DNA of 23,841 nucleotides from an uncultured Methanobrevibacter sp. Its GTDB lineage: Archaea > Methanobacteriota > Methanobacteria > Methanobacteriales > Methanobacteriaceae. The translations under genes and the position numbers were made by a program. Below, in pieces: positions 1-8,452 of the stretch. Every line of letters begins with the position of its first letter. Position 1 is the first letter of the stretch. The stretch is from contig NZ_CALGFC010000018.1 in NCBI RefSeq assembly GCF_937881195.1, positions 1 to 23,841 on the forward strand, given 5' to 3'. The notes under the pieces are model-generated. The model saw nothing but the letters and a program-made list of their open reading frames with translations. It ran no database searches and was not told the DNA's origin.

Positions 1-9
1 ATAAATTTA

Positions 10-39
10 AAGGAAAAATAAAAGAAAAAAAAGAAAAAA
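10..39 (-). terminator. U-tract terminator after secD
   Basis: On the minus strand, about 80 nt past the secD stop, the transcript would contain a long run of U interrupted by single C or A. Oligo-U tracts without a strong hairpin are the usual archaeal intrinsic termination signal. No gene is visible between this tract and the left edge of the window. Confidence 0.5.
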
Positions 40-120
40 TTATGAGTCACCCTCAAATATAAAATAAAAAATATAATTTTAATTTATAATTATTTTTAAG
101 GAATAATTAATATTAATTAT

Positions 121-1362
121 TCACCTTAAAAATATTTCCACGAATTTTGCATAAACCGGCCTAGTAATAAATACTCCTACTAAAACACCTAATATGGTTG
201 TAAAAGCAAAACCTGCAAGTGTACCTATCCCACTACTTCCTCTAGCAAATCCAACATATGCAAGGGGTAACATAGCTGCAATTAATGTACCTGCTGATGC
301 AAATACAATAAATAATGCATTTTTAACACTCATTCTTGTTCTTGTTCTTCTTCGTTTTTTGTTTGTTTCACTTTTAGATTGTTTACCTAAAACTTCATCA
401 GTAATAATTATCTGGTCATCAACACCAGTTCCAACTGCTGCAATCAAACCTGCAATTGCTGAAAGGTCAATATTCCAATGGATAACCGAAGCTATTCCCA
501 TAACAATAAGTACTTCTGAAATACTTGTTATTAATATTGGTATAACTAAAAGGGGTCTTCTATATCTTATAAATATAATTAATGATATTACTAGTATGGC
601 CAATAATCCTGCGATTATGGCTCCATTTAAGAATTGGGCTCCTAATTCAGGAGATACTGAACTTGCACCAACAACTTTAATTTGTACTGGTAGTGAGCCT
701 GTTTTTAAAACAGTGTAAACATTCTGTGCTTGCTCTTTAGCTTCTTCAGGAGTTGAAGCTCCACCTGTAACACTTAATTCTGTAGCTGCTTTTCCATTAG
801 CTAATTCTGGAGCAAGCTCTGGAGGGTTTTCATCTATGAGTTTACCATCTAAATACATGTAAACTTTTTCCCCACCTTTTCCTTGAGCTAATTCAGCAAA
901 TTTTTGGGCTCCACTTGTGGATACTTTAAATGGGACCATCCATTGCGTGTCTGTTATTTCATACATATCAACAGATGTGATATCCGATCCAGTAAGTGCT
1001 ACTGGGGCACTTTCATTACCTATTTTAGCTTCAAACTTACCAGGAGATCCTATAAGCTTTTCAACTTCTTCGGGCGAAACACCTGCCATCTCAATTATGA
1101 CTAATTGATCACCGCTTGATCTTACTTTTACATCTTGAACTCCATATAAATTAAGACGCTTATCTAAAACAGTTGTTACTACATCCATTGTTTCTTTATC
1201 AACTGGTTTTTCAAGTTGAAGTTGTATCAATGATCCTCCTTTCAAATCAAGACCTTGTTGAATTCCAAGAGTGGATATACTAATTGCACTTGCTAAAATC
1301 AATATTATTAATAAAATAACTCTTTTATCCTTGAAAAATTCTTTCAAATGTGTTTTTTTCAT
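121..1362 (-). CDS. secD: Protein-export membrane protein SecD
   Basis: Archaeal SecD, partner of SecF in the membrane complex that assists Sec-dependent translocation; archaea have no SecA. The 413-residue protein has an N-terminal membrane helix (about 13-33), the conserved stretch GLDLKGG just after it, a large external domain, and a block of five C-terminal helices. The family signature GTGVDD falls at about 311-316, followed by a very basic cytoplasmic loop (KKRRRTRTR). The start chosen is the ATG at 1362. It overlaps the secF stop in an ATGA arrangement and has a GGAGG ribosome site 7 nt upstream (1370-1374). A longer reading to 1410 would lie inside secF and lacks such a site. Translation is probably coupled to secF. 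Length and architecture are normal for archaeal SecD. Confidence 0.95.
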   Translation of the reverse strand: MKKTHLKEFFKDKRVILLIILILASAISISTLGIQQGLDLKGGSLIQLQLEKPVDKETMDVVTTVLDKRLNLYGVQDVKVRSSGDQLVIIEMAGVSPEEVEKLIGSPGKFEAKIGNESAPVALTGSDITSVDMYEITDTQWMVPFKVSTSGAQKFAELAQGKGGEKVYMYLDGKLIDENPPELAPELANGKAATELSVTGGASTPEEAKEQAQNVYTVLKTGSLPVQIKVVGASSVSPELGAQFLNGAIIAGLLAILVISLIIFIRYRRPLLVIPILITSISEVLIVMGIASVIHWNIDLSAIAGLIAAVGTGVDDQIIITDEVLGKQSKSETNKKRRRTRTRMSVKNALFIVFASAGTLIAAMLPLAYVGFARGSSGIGTLAGFAFTTILGVLVGVFITRPVYAKFVEIFLR

Positions 1363-2210
1363 CTTCTTGCCTCCATGTGCCATCTGAGAATTCCAAGGTT
1401 CATTAACCATGTGGTTAAGATATCTGCTACCAATCCAATAATTAAAACTGCCGCAATATTAGATAGTGTTACTGCTTCAGGTATTAATAATATTGTAACT
1501 AAGTAAAGAACGACCATTGAAGCAATAGCTGAAATAGACATTGTCATACCAGTTTTCATAGCTTCCCTTGCCCTTTCAACAACGGTTCCTTCTTTTCTCT
1601 TCAATAATCGAGTAGTAAGAAGTATATCTGTATCTACACTATAACCAATTAACATAAGAAGAGCTCCAACAGAGGCTATTGATAATGGGATATTAAATAA
1701 AGACATTCCGCCCATTGAAATAATAATATCAGAAGCTGCAGCAAGTATAACTGCTATTGATGGAACAGGTTCTCTAAATATTATAAAAACAGTTATTGAC
1801 ATGAATAAAAATGCAAATGCCATTGCCCAATAAACTTGAGTCATGGCTTCTTCACTTAAAATAGGGCCAATTGCATTATAACTAGTTACCGTCCCTGTTC
1901 CATTTAATGCCTCGTTAAATGCCGTTGAATTCACTTCACTCCCTATTTGGACACTTATATCTGTGCCTTTATTACTTAAGACATCTACTTCTTCGATGCC
2001 TAAACCTTGTTCATTTAAAGAATTTTTCAACTGAGCTTCTAAGGAAGAAGATGCTGTTGGTTGATTCATATCTAAAACAGCTAATGATCCTCCTTTAAGG
2101 TCTATTCCTTCATTTAATCCATTAAAAGCTACTAATCCAAGTGATATAATGGTTATTATCACGGGTATTATAATTAGTAGTTTATAAGATTCCATAAATT
2201 TTTCTAACAT
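1359..2210 (-). CDS. secF: Protein-export membrane protein SecF
   Basis: SecF subunit of the SecDF translocation accessory complex. The 283-residue protein shows the SecF pattern: one N-terminal helix (about 8-30), the motif GIDLKGGS directly after it, a short external domain, then five helices including GYSVDTD at about 189-195, the SecF counterpart of the SecD proton-relay region. The ATG at 2210 has a GGTG ribosome site 5 nt upstream (2217-2220). The stop TGA shares bases with the secD ATG, so the two form one unit in the order secF-secD. The flavodoxin gene ends 54 nt upstream on the same strand, so read-through from it is possible. The complex probably helps export the secreted adhesin-like proteins encoded further right, although it is a general housekeeping system. 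Confidence 0.95.
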   Translation of the reverse strand: MLEKFMESYKLLIIIPVIITIISLGLVAFNGLNEGIDLKGGSLAVLDMNQPTASSSLEAQLKNSLNEQGLGIEEVDVLSNKGTDISVQIGSEVNSTAFNEALNGTGTVTSYNAIGPILSEEAMTQVYWAMAFAFLFMSITVFIIFREPVPSIAVILAAASDIIISMGGMSLFNIPLSIASVGALLMLIGYSVDTDILLTTRLLKRKEGTVVERAREAMKTGMTMSISAIASMVVLYLVTILLIPEAVTLSNIAAVLIIGLVADILTTWLMNLGILRWHMEARR

Positions 2211-2264
2211 TAAAGCACCATATTTTATAATTTTATGTTATTTGTAATTTAATGATATATCTTT

Positions 2265-2759
2265 TTAATAATTGTATAAACTTAAATCTAATAATTTGGC
2301 TATATTCAAGCTATCTTCTTCAATTTTTTCAAAACTTTTATTTTTAGTTTTAATAGTAAAAGATTCAACTACTCTAGCTCCACGAACTTGAACTTTTTCA
2401 CTCATTCTTTCAATTGCAGAACGCCCCCCAGATCCATTCATTGTTGCAAATAGTACAATATCTTTTCCACGTAAATCACATTTATCAATTAAAGTAATTA
2501 TTGCAGGGGCAGCATTTCCTGCCCAAGTTGGGGTACCAAAATAAATTAGCCCATAATCACTTAAATCTATAGTTGAAGGACTGATTTCTGTTTTATTTTC
2601 TCTAAATGCATCTACTGAAGAAAATACTTTTCCAAAAACCCCATTTCTTTTTTTTAAATCTCTTATTTCTATTAAATCAGTGTTTAAATTTTCAGAAAGT
2701 GTTTTTGCAACTGTTCTTGTGTTTCCACTTTCTGAAAAGTAGACTATCATTGTTTTCAT
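2265..2759 (-). CDS. Flavodoxin family protein
   Basis: Small FMN-binding electron-carrier-type protein of about 164 residues. Evidence is the FMN phosphate loop near the N-terminus (YFSESGNTRT), the second FMN loop (GTPTWAGNAAP) and the third (TMNGSGG), spread over a single alternating beta/alpha domain. There are no iron-sulfur cysteine clusters or extra domains. The ATG at 2759 is preferred because the protein then begins MKTMIVYFS, as is usual in the family, and an AGATGAT stretch upstream can pair weakly with the 16S tail. ATGs at 2768 and 2750 are alternatives. It lies upstream of secF on the same strand with no functional link expected. A perfect 16-bp palindrome about 45-60 nt upstream suggests dedicated control. 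The electron partner cannot be told from sequence. Confidence 0.88.
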   Translation of the reverse strand: MKTMIVYFSESGNTRTVAKTLSENLNTDLIEIRDLKKRNGVFGKVFSSVDAFRENKTEISPSTIDLSDYGLIYFGTPTWAGNAAPAIITLIDKCDLRGKDIVLFATMNGSGGRSAIERMSEKVQVRGARVVESFTIKTKNKSFEKIEEDSLNIAKLLDLSLYNY

Positions 2760-2802
2760 TTTAATCATCTTTTTATTATATTAATAATTTTTAATTACAA
2801 TA

Positions 2803-2818
2803 TGAAGTTTAAACTTCA
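2803..2818. promoter_or_regulatory. 16-bp perfect palindrome, candidate operator of flavodoxin gene
   Basis: TGAAGTTTAAACTTCA is a perfect palindrome. It is flanked on both sides by the same 8-mer AATTACAA (2793-2800 and 2818-2825). It sits 35-60 nt upstream of the possible flavodoxin starts, a position expected to overlap the promoter. The symmetry suggests a homodimeric repressor or activator site. No regulator is identified in the window. Confidence 0.45.
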
Positions 2819-2949
2819 ATTACAAGATCAGATATATTTCATTAGGAATATAATTAAATTTTTAATTTAGAATTAAATTTATACTTTTATTATTTAATTA
2901 AATCTAATTTCTAATTATGAACTCATTATATAAACGTTATTAATATATT

Positions 2950-2992
2950 TTTTTAAAGATATTATCTTTAAAAATTATTATCTTTAAAAATT
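2950..2992. repeat. Hairpin plus 16-bp tandem duplication between argC and flavodoxin
   Basis: An inverted repeat with 11-bp arms (2950-2960 and 2964-2974, 3-nt loop) overlaps a perfect tandem duplication of ATTATCTTTAAAAATT (2961-2976 and 2977-2992). It lies about 50-90 nt past the argC stop, so it may act in argC termination or mRNA 3' end formation, but it could equally be simple slippage in AT-rich DNA. Confidence 0.4.
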
Positions 2993-3039
2993 TTATATCC
3001 TAAGTTCGATGTAATATTTGTTACATATAGTATTAAATT

Positions 3040-4083
3040 TTAAGGTCGCATTCCATAACTATCAATGCCTATTTCCTCATCAAAACCACACATTAAATTC
3101 ATATTTTGTATGGCTTGACCAGAGGCACCTTTCACAAGATTGTCTATTGCAGATATAACAACTAACCTTCCATTTTCATCTATTTCAAAACCTCCAATGT
3201 GGACAAAGTTAGAACCTCTGACGGAACTTAAGTTAGGTATGTCGTCATCAAGTATTTTAACAAATTTTTCATTTTTGTATTGATTTTTATAAAGAGTTAT
3301 TATGTCTTCCCTAATATTCTCAATATCTTCTTTAGTATTTATTATATTGTTGCTTAAATCTTTTAAAAAACTGTGACTAGTAGTAATTATTCCTCTGATA
3401 ACTGGAACCAAATGAGGAGTAAATGAAACTTTAACATTTGAATATTCTCCTAATTCTTGTTGAATTTCAGGACTATGTCTATGACTTATTATTTTATATG
3501 GGATAACATTGTCTGCACAATTAGGATAATGGAATACTTGATTAGGAGTTATTCCTCCTCCACTTACTCCTGTTTTAGAATCTATTATTATGTTTTTCAC
3601 TAATTTGTTTTTAGATAGTGGTAAATTTGCTAAAATGGCTCCAGTTGGAAAACACCCTGGATTAGCTACAATCTTTGCTTTTTTAATATCTTCTCTGTAA
3701 ATTTCAGGAAGTCCATAAACCGCATCAATTTTTCCTGAGTGTTCTATACCATACCATTTTTCATAGACAGATATATCTCTAAACCTATAATCGCCACTTA
3801 AATCTATAACTTTAGCCCCAGTTTCTAATAAGTCGGGAACAATATTCATCGAGGCTCCATGGGGAGTTGCTGTAAATATAACATCACTATCAATTTTTTC
3901 AGCAATAATATCTTTAAAAACAAGATCTGATCCTTGTATGTGGGGATGTACTTTATTCACGGGTGTTTTATCATATTTTCTTGAAGTAATATCTTTTATT
4001 TCTATTTTAGGATGTTTTTGAAGTAATCTGATCAATTCTCCACCAGTATACCCACTTCCACCAACTATTGTAACTTCTATCAT
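3040..4083 (-). CDS. argC: N-acetyl-gamma-glutamyl-phosphate reductase
   Basis: Arginine biosynthesis enzyme that reduces N-acetyl-glutamyl-5-phosphate to the semialdehyde with NADPH in the cytoplasm. The 347-residue length is standard for the short ArgC type. The N-terminal Rossmann motif is GGSGYTGGEL (8-17). The catalytic cysteine is Cys144 in NPGCFPTG, followed by the family motif SKTGVSGGG (169-177) and SHRHSPEI (200-207), which carries the active-site His. The ATG at 4083 has an AGGTG ribosome site 5 nt upstream. Gaps of 271 nt on the 3' side and 529 nt on the 5' side indicate it is transcribed alone, and no other arg gene is nearby. No missing residues or frameshifts were seen. Confidence 0.96.
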   Translation of the reverse strand: MIEVTIVGGSGYTGGELIRLLQKHPKIEIKDITSRKYDKTPVNKVHPHIQGSDLVFKDIIAEKIDSDVIFTATPHGASMNIVPDLLETGAKVIDLSGDYRFRDISVYEKWYGIEHSGKIDAVYGLPEIYREDIKKAKIVANPGCFPTGAILANLPLSKNKLVKNIIIDSKTGVSGGGITPNQVFHYPNCADNVIPYKIISHRHSPEIQQELGEYSNVKVSFTPHLVPVIRGIITTSHSFLKDLSNNIINTKEDIENIREDIITLYKNQYKNEKFVKILDDDIPNLSSVRGSNFVHIGGFEIDENGRLVVISAIDNLVKGASGQAIQNMNLMCGFDEEIGIDSYGMRP

Positions 4084-4612
4084 TTAAACACCTTTATTAT
4101 TTGTTGTATTATAATTATTGTCTAGAAAAATAATATTATTTGCAAAATAATAATTATAAAATAATAATTATAAAATTTATTTAATATTCATTAATATATA
4201 ATAATATATAAATAACTTAATAATAGTATAAATTGAAAACTTATCCTTATAAATGGTATTATATACTAATTTTTTATAAATTATACAATAAAACATTTTA
4301 TAACTATTTTTCAATGTTTTATAATTTATAAATAAGATTATAGCAAAATATTGTAAAATTATTTAATAAGACATTTAATAATAAATAAAATATTAGTTTA
4401 TTATAATGTAATAATTATGGTTTTTTTAATATAAATATTTAATCAAAAATAATATATTTCTTGAGTTAAAATAATAAATTAAGTTAATTTTTATTTTGAA
4501 GATTTATTTGTTATTTAATATTAAAATGAATTTTATTCAAAAATGAATTTTATTATTTTTATTTTTTATTTTTAAATTTAGGTTTTTTTTAAATTTTTTA
4601 TTAATTTTTAAG
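4084..4612. other. AT-rich intergenic region upstream of argC
   Basis: The 529 bases between the argC start and the ribL stop contain no credible gene or RNA. They hold a 14-bp tandem repeat AAAATAATAATTAT at 4144-4171 (2 full copies plus 4 nt) and a direct repeat AAATGAATTTTATT at 4524-4537 and 4541-4554. The argC promoter must lie near the left end, but the base composition makes any TATA assignment unreliable. Confidence 0.6.
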
Positions 4613-5068
4613 CTAGCAATCTTTGAAACTTTTTTCTGTAAATTCAGAGTTTTTTATTTTTTTTATAATCTTACAAGTACTATCCAATTTTGCTTTTCTA
4701 TAATTATTAACTCTTTTAACTTCACAAGTAATTTTCTGATTTTCTAGGTCTTTCTTCAGCTGTTCTACCTCATAACTTTGGTCTGAACCTATTGCAATAA
4801 TATCGGGACGAATTTCTCTAACAATCTTAAACATATCTGTGGGATGGCCTAAATAAGCTTCATCTACTGGTTTTAACATTCTTATCATTTCTAATCTTTG
4901 AGATTCATCTATTATTGGAATTCTCTTTTTTCTACGGACTGTTGAATCCCTAGCTACAACAACAATTAGTTTAGCATCTTTTCCTCCTAATTCTTTTGCT
5001 TTTTGAAGGTATAAGCCGTGTCCTGGGTGTAAAAGATCGAATGTTCCAGTTGCCATAACAGTTTTCAT
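4613..5068 (-). CDS. ribL: FAD synthase (archaeal RibL-type cytidylyltransferase fold)
   Basis: Transfers AMP from ATP to FMN to make FAD. The archaeal enzyme belongs to the nucleotidyltransferase (glycerol-3-phosphate cytidylyltransferase-like) family and is unrelated to bacterial RibF. The 151-residue protein begins with the nucleotide-binding motif GTFDLLHPGHG, with the HxGH signature at 14-17. It then shows VVVARDSTV, the basic RRKKRIPI segment and the conserved IAIGSDQSYE. Cysteines occur in the C-terminal third (ITCEV, STCKI and a terminal Cys); the Methanocaldococcus RibL is reported to depend on C-terminal cysteines being reduced. The ATG at 5068 follows an AGGTGG ribosome site. It stands alone between large gaps. 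The terminal SFKDC tail looks ordinary. A related cytidylyltransferase is the only realistic alternative. Confidence 0.88.
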   Translation of the reverse strand: MKTVMATGTFDLLHPGHGLYLQKAKELGGKDAKLIVVVARDSTVRRKKRIPIIDESQRLEMIRMLKPVDEAYLGHPTDMFKIVREIRPDIIAIGSDQSYEVEQLKKDLENQKITCEVKRVNNYRKAKLDSTCKIIKKIKNSEFTEKSFKDC

Positions 5069-5416
5069 TTTTCCACCTGTATAATTGTTAATAATTCTTA
5101 AAAATTAATAAAATTTGTTTTATTATATATAAAAACGGTAATATTTTATACTTTTAATAATAATCAATTATATTAATTAATTTATAAAAATATTAATTGA
5201 TTTATAAAAATAAATAATCTATTATAATAACCATATTTCATAATTTATCTATTTTTTTTATGTATATAATTAATCTTATAGTTATTTTTATAATATTATA
5301 ATTATTCTTTGTGCTTTTATATTTACTATTATTTTCATTTTTTGTTTTATTTTAATTTTATCTTAATTTTTTTTCCTTGAATATTATACTTAGAATATTT
5401 TTGAATGGTTTATTAT
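5069..5416. other. AT-rich intergenic region upstream of ribL
   Basis: The 348 bases hold no gene that can be supported. A 20-bp tandem repeat with one mismatch is present (5171-5190 and 5191-5210, unit TATTAATTAATTTATAAAAA with A/G variation). No U-tract on the minus strand marks the hisA 3' end clearly. Confidence 0.55.
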
Positions 5417-6157
5417 TTATTGGATTGATTGCAATTTTAAAGCATCTATTAAGTTTATTTTATTTTTATACAGTGCTGAACCAATTACTAATCCTTTAAC
5501 TCCGGTTGTGCTAAGTTTTTTTATATCTTCTAATGTAGTTATTCCTCCCGAATAAACAATGGGTATATCTACAGAATTTACTAACTCAATAGCTGGTTTC
5601 ACATCAAAACCACCCAATAATCCTTCAACATCAACATTAGTAAACAATATACTTCCAGCACCAGCTTCTTGAAATTCTTTACTAATATCTGTAGCAGTTT
5701 TATCAATTTTTTCTTTCCATCCTTTTATAACTACTTTAGAATCCTTACTATCAAGAGAAACCATTATTCTATCTGATCCATATTCTTTGGATAGTTTTGT
5801 TATTGTTTCAGGATCTTGAATGGCCATTGTGCCAATTATAAGTCTTTCTATATCTAAATTAAGGAGTTTTTCTGCATATTCAACACTTCTAATCCCTCCT
5901 CCTAATTGAATTGGGACATTCACTTCTTTTAAAATTTTTTTGACAGTAATGAGATTGTCTTTTGTTTCTAGTGCTCCATCAAGATCAATAACATGAATTA
6001 TCTCAGCACCATTATCCTCCCAATTTTTAGCTACTTTTTCAGGATTATCTATTATTACCTGTTCTGTTCCAGGTTTTCCTTGGACTAATTGGACACATTT
6101 CCCATTTTTTATATCCACTGCTGGCATTATTAACATTTTTTCCTCTTCAAAGGACAT
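5417..6157 (-). CDS. hisA: HisA, ProFAR isomerase (histidine biosynthesis)
   Basis: Catalyses the Amadori rearrangement of ProFAR to PRFAR, step four of histidine biosynthesis, on a (beta/alpha)8 barrel. Seen in the sequence: PAVDIKNGKCVQL near the start with catalytic Asp15; the first half-barrel phosphate loop QLGGGIRS (84-91); SLDSK with the second catalytic Asp136; and the second phosphate loop VYSGGIT. Length (246) is normal. The start at 6157 is supported by AGGTG 5 nt upstream (6163-6167). The alternative ATG 7 codons in has an AGAGGA stretch before it and would give the more usual N-terminus MLIMPAVD, so the first seven residues are uncertain. No other his gene is in the window. Confidence 0.95.
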   Translation of the reverse strand: MSFEEEKMLIMPAVDIKNGKCVQLVQGKPGTEQVIIDNPEKVAKNWEDNGAEIIHVIDLDGALETKDNLITVKKILKEVNVPIQLGGGIRSVEYAEKLLNLDIERLIIGTMAIQDPETITKLSKEYGSDRIMVSLDSKDSKVVIKGWKEKIDKTATDISKEFQEAGAGSILFTNVDVEGLLGGFDVKPAIELVNSVDIPIVYSGGITTLEDIKKLSTTGVKGLVIGSALYKNKINLIDALKLQSIQ

Positions 6158-6356
6158 AAGAGCACCTAATTTTTTTATTATAATAATTAAAATATTTCTT
6201 ATTATAAATAATTAAAATATTTTATAATTAATAATCATATTTTTAAACAATCATAAATTTTTAAATATTAGTTATTCTTAAATAATCGTATTTTTTTAAA
6301 TATTTATATATTTAAATATTAAATATTCTTGAATAATCAAAATTTATTTACTCTAT

Positions 6357-6845
6357 TCAAACCTTATTTATATTAAGTTGGTTGAAATTATTGTATAATT
6401 TTTCAACAACTTTTCCACCAGTTTTAATCTGATTAGCTGCATTAATAAGTTCTTTTTGATTTTTAGATTTGATAAAAACTGCTTCTGAATGATTATTTTC
6501 AATGATTAATATTGCATATTCTCCATCAATCGTTTTATACGTGTTAGAATATTTTGGAGTTCCATTAATATTTATTTTTTTAAAGTTTGGATTATTATTA
6601 ATTTCTTCTAGTATTATCTCTACTTTTGATTTTGATTTGATGTAACTTATTTCTGAATTTCCATATTTATAAACTGTTCCTCGACTAATTTTAGAAATAT
6701 TGGATTTGTTTTCAAAGTTATTAGTTATTTTTTGAATAAGGTGGTTAGGTTCTTTAACTTCGTTTGTAAAAATGACATTAATACTTATAAAAAGAATCAT
6801 AACTACTATAATTCCCAATATTCCATATTTTACAAATTTATTCAT
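6357..6845 (-). CDS. Membrane-anchored hypothetical protein
   Basis: Not assigned to a family. The 162-residue product has a short positive N-terminus (NKFVK), one hydrophobic helix at about 7-27 and then a hydrophilic, Asn/Lys/Ile-rich domain without cysteines. The topology is therefore a signal anchor with the domain outside the cell. No lipobox Cys or known motif is visible. The external part has mixed strand and helix character (for example DGEYAILIIENNHSEAVFIKS). The start at 6845 is chosen because GGTG lies 5 nt upstream (6851-6854); a longer reading to 6866 has no ribosome site. It is transcribed divergently from truA and away from hisA. It may be a lineage-specific surface protein of Methanobacteriales. 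Confidence 0.75.
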   Translation of the reverse strand: MNKFVKYGILGIIVVMILFISINVIFTNEVKEPNHLIQKITNNFENKSNISKISRGTVYKYGNSEISYIKSKSKVEIILEEINNNPNFKKININGTPKYSNTYKTIDGEYAILIIENNHSEAVFIKSKNQKELINAANQIKTGGKVVEKLYNNFNQLNINKV

Positions 6846-7183
6846 ATAAACACCATTTAATGACAAATTGAAGTTTATTCTATATATTATTCTTATTTGG
6901 TTGCATAATAATTAAATAATAGTTTAAATAAAAAATCTTATCTTATTATATTAAAACAATATTTTTATAAAAATATCCTGCTATATTTATCTTTAGATAT
7001 TATTTTTATCTTTAGATATTATTTTTTAGATATTATTTTTATCTTTAGATATTATTTTTTTTTATATGATATTTTAAAATATTGTATTAGTATAATATTT
7101 AATATATAATTAATCATATATTATAAAAGTCAATATTAAAACTTAATTAAAAAATAATATCATTAAGAATATGGTTTGATTTT
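6846..7183. other. Divergent promoter region between hypothetical gene and truA
   Basis: The 338 bases contain both promoters and the repeat array described separately. AT-rich TATA-like strings are abundant on both strands, so no single box can be assigned. truA has only a weak ribosome site (GGTTTGAT before its ATG). Confidence 0.45.
6989..7059. repeat. 19-bp tandem repeat array, four copies (one truncated)
   Basis: The unit ATCTTTAGATATTATTTTT occurs perfectly at 6989-7007, 7008-7026 and 7041-7059, with a truncated copy at 7027-7040. It lies in the divergent promoter region 125 nt upstream of truA and 144 nt upstream of the hypothetical gene. It has no spacers, so it is not CRISPR. It is probably a slippage-generated array that may vary in copy number. 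Confidence 0.75.
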
Positions 7184-8203
7184 ATGAAGAAGGTTGCATT
7201 AAAAATTGCTTATATTGGAACTAATTTTCATGGTTTTCAGCGTCAACCTAAACATAGAACTGTCGAAGGAGAAATGATATATACCTTAAAAAAATTGGGG
7301 TATATTGATGATTTAGAATCTTCTAAATTCGGTATAGCTGGCCGGACGGATAGAGGAGTACATAGCATTGGAAATGTGATTAGCTTTATGAGTGAAAGAG
7401 AAGTTATGGTTAATCATATTAATAATAAACTCCCTGATGACATTCAAATAATAGCTAAAGCTCCGGTTCGTTATGGCTTTAAACCGAGATATGCTCAATC
7501 TAAACATTATCGTTATGTTTTTTTTGAGGAAGGACTTGATATCTCTTCTATGAAAAAATTAGCTAAGTTATTTGAAGGTGAACATGATTTTGTTAATTTT
7601 TCTAAGAGGAATAAAAGTCAGAAAACTACTATAAGAAACATTAGTAAAATCAATATAATCACTAATAATGAAACTGAGGAAGATAATATTCATGGTTATA
7701 TAGAAAATAAATATTCTCAAAAAGTAGATAATCCTAAATATTTGAGCTCTCCAAAATATACCTCTGATTTAAAAGAATCAGATGATTTCATTGAAACAAA
7801 TTATATTGGTGAATTGAAATCTGTTGGTAGATTTAATGAAAATTTTCAAAATGTGAATTTTAATGAGTCTACTTATAAAACAGTTTTCATTGATGTTTAT
7901 GGTGAAAGTTTCCTTTGGAATATGATTAGGAAAATGATGAGAATTTTTTTATTTGTTGGTAAAGGTGAAATAAATTTAAATGAGGTCAAAAAAATGTTTG
8001 ATCCTACTGAAAAATATAACATAAAACCTCTTAATCCTGAAAATCTTATATTAATGGATATTGAGTATAATAATATCAAATTTAAATACGATGATTATGC
8101 TTTTGAAGGATTTAAAAGAACTTTAGTAAAAAACTTATTTGATTATAAAATGAAAATCTCTTTAGAAAATTGTATTCTAAATAGTTTAGAATCTTTAAAA
8201 TAA
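7184..8203 (+). CDS. truA: tRNA pseudouridine synthase TruA-like, with large insertion
   Basis: Converts U to pseudouridine in the tRNA anticodon arm (positions 38-40 in TruA). The catalytic motif GRTDRGVH is intact with Asp56 as nucleophile. The N-terminal YIGTNFHGFQRQP, the KHYRYVFF segment and the C-terminal FLWNMIRKMMR helix are all characteristic. The protein is 339 residues, against roughly 260-270 for typical archaeal TruA. The excess maps to an Asn/Ser/Glu/Lys-rich stretch at about 160-230, between the core strand ending INIITN and the conserved VFIDVYGESFLW. Core motifs flank it in frame, so it is an expansion rather than a frameshift. The ribosome site is weak. A small 6-bp hairpin (8206-8222) follows the stop. 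It is monocistronic. Confidence 0.93.
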   Translation: MKKVALKIAYIGTNFHGFQRQPKHRTVEGEMIYTLKKLGYIDDLESSKFGIAGRTDRGVHSIGNVISFMSEREVMVNHINNKLPDDIQIIAKAPVRYGFKPRYAQSKHYRYVFFEEGLDISSMKKLAKLFEGEHDFVNFSKRNKSQKTTIRNISKINIITNNETEEDNIHGYIENKYSQKVDNPKYLSSPKYTSDLKESDDFIETNYIGELKSVGRFNENFQNVNFNESTYKTVFIDVYGESFLWNMIRKMMRIFLFVGKGEINLNEVKKMFDPTEKYNIKPLNPENLILMDIEYNNIKFKYDDYAFEGFKRTLVKNLFDYKMKISLENCILNSLESLK

Positions 8204-8426
8204 TTCTATTAAAAATTAATAGTATTTATAAAATAATTACAATTTATATTTAAAATATTAATGTTAATTGAATTAATTATAATTATACAAAATTATGTCG
8301 TATAAATCATATATTTTTTTACTATTTTATTGTTAAATCTCAAAAATTAAAAATTAAAACTACATAATATTCTTTTTTTATCAAATTAAGCAATTTTTTG
8401 AAAGATATTTGAGATTATGTAAATGA

Positions 8427-8452
8427 AAATATGATTTCTACAAAGCCAAAAA
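8427..8452 (+). repeat. Direct-repeat element A (left of the three-ALP block)
   Basis: Begins with AAATATGATTTCTACA, followed by A-AGC-C-A and an A-run. It matches 16466-16490 in the same orientation: 16 bases identical, then only three transitions in the next nine positions. It lies between truA and the first ALP gene. Confidence 0.6.

Noticed and set aside
194..718. Long plus-strand open frame opposite secD
   Set aside because: It is antisense to the well-supported SecD frame and its product shows no domain or ribosome site.
1363..1410. Upstream extension of secD to the ATG at 1410
   Set aside because: It would add 16 residues encoded inside secF without a ribosome site, while the ATG at 1362 has GGAGG and the ATGA overlap.
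6989..7059. CRISPR array
   Set aside because: The repeats are directly adjacent with no unique spacers and no cas genes lie nearby. The same applies to 22861-22935.
8427..8452. Cas12a-type repeat remnant
   Set aside because: ATTTCTAC is present but the pairing GTAGA part is missing and no array or cas gene is seen.
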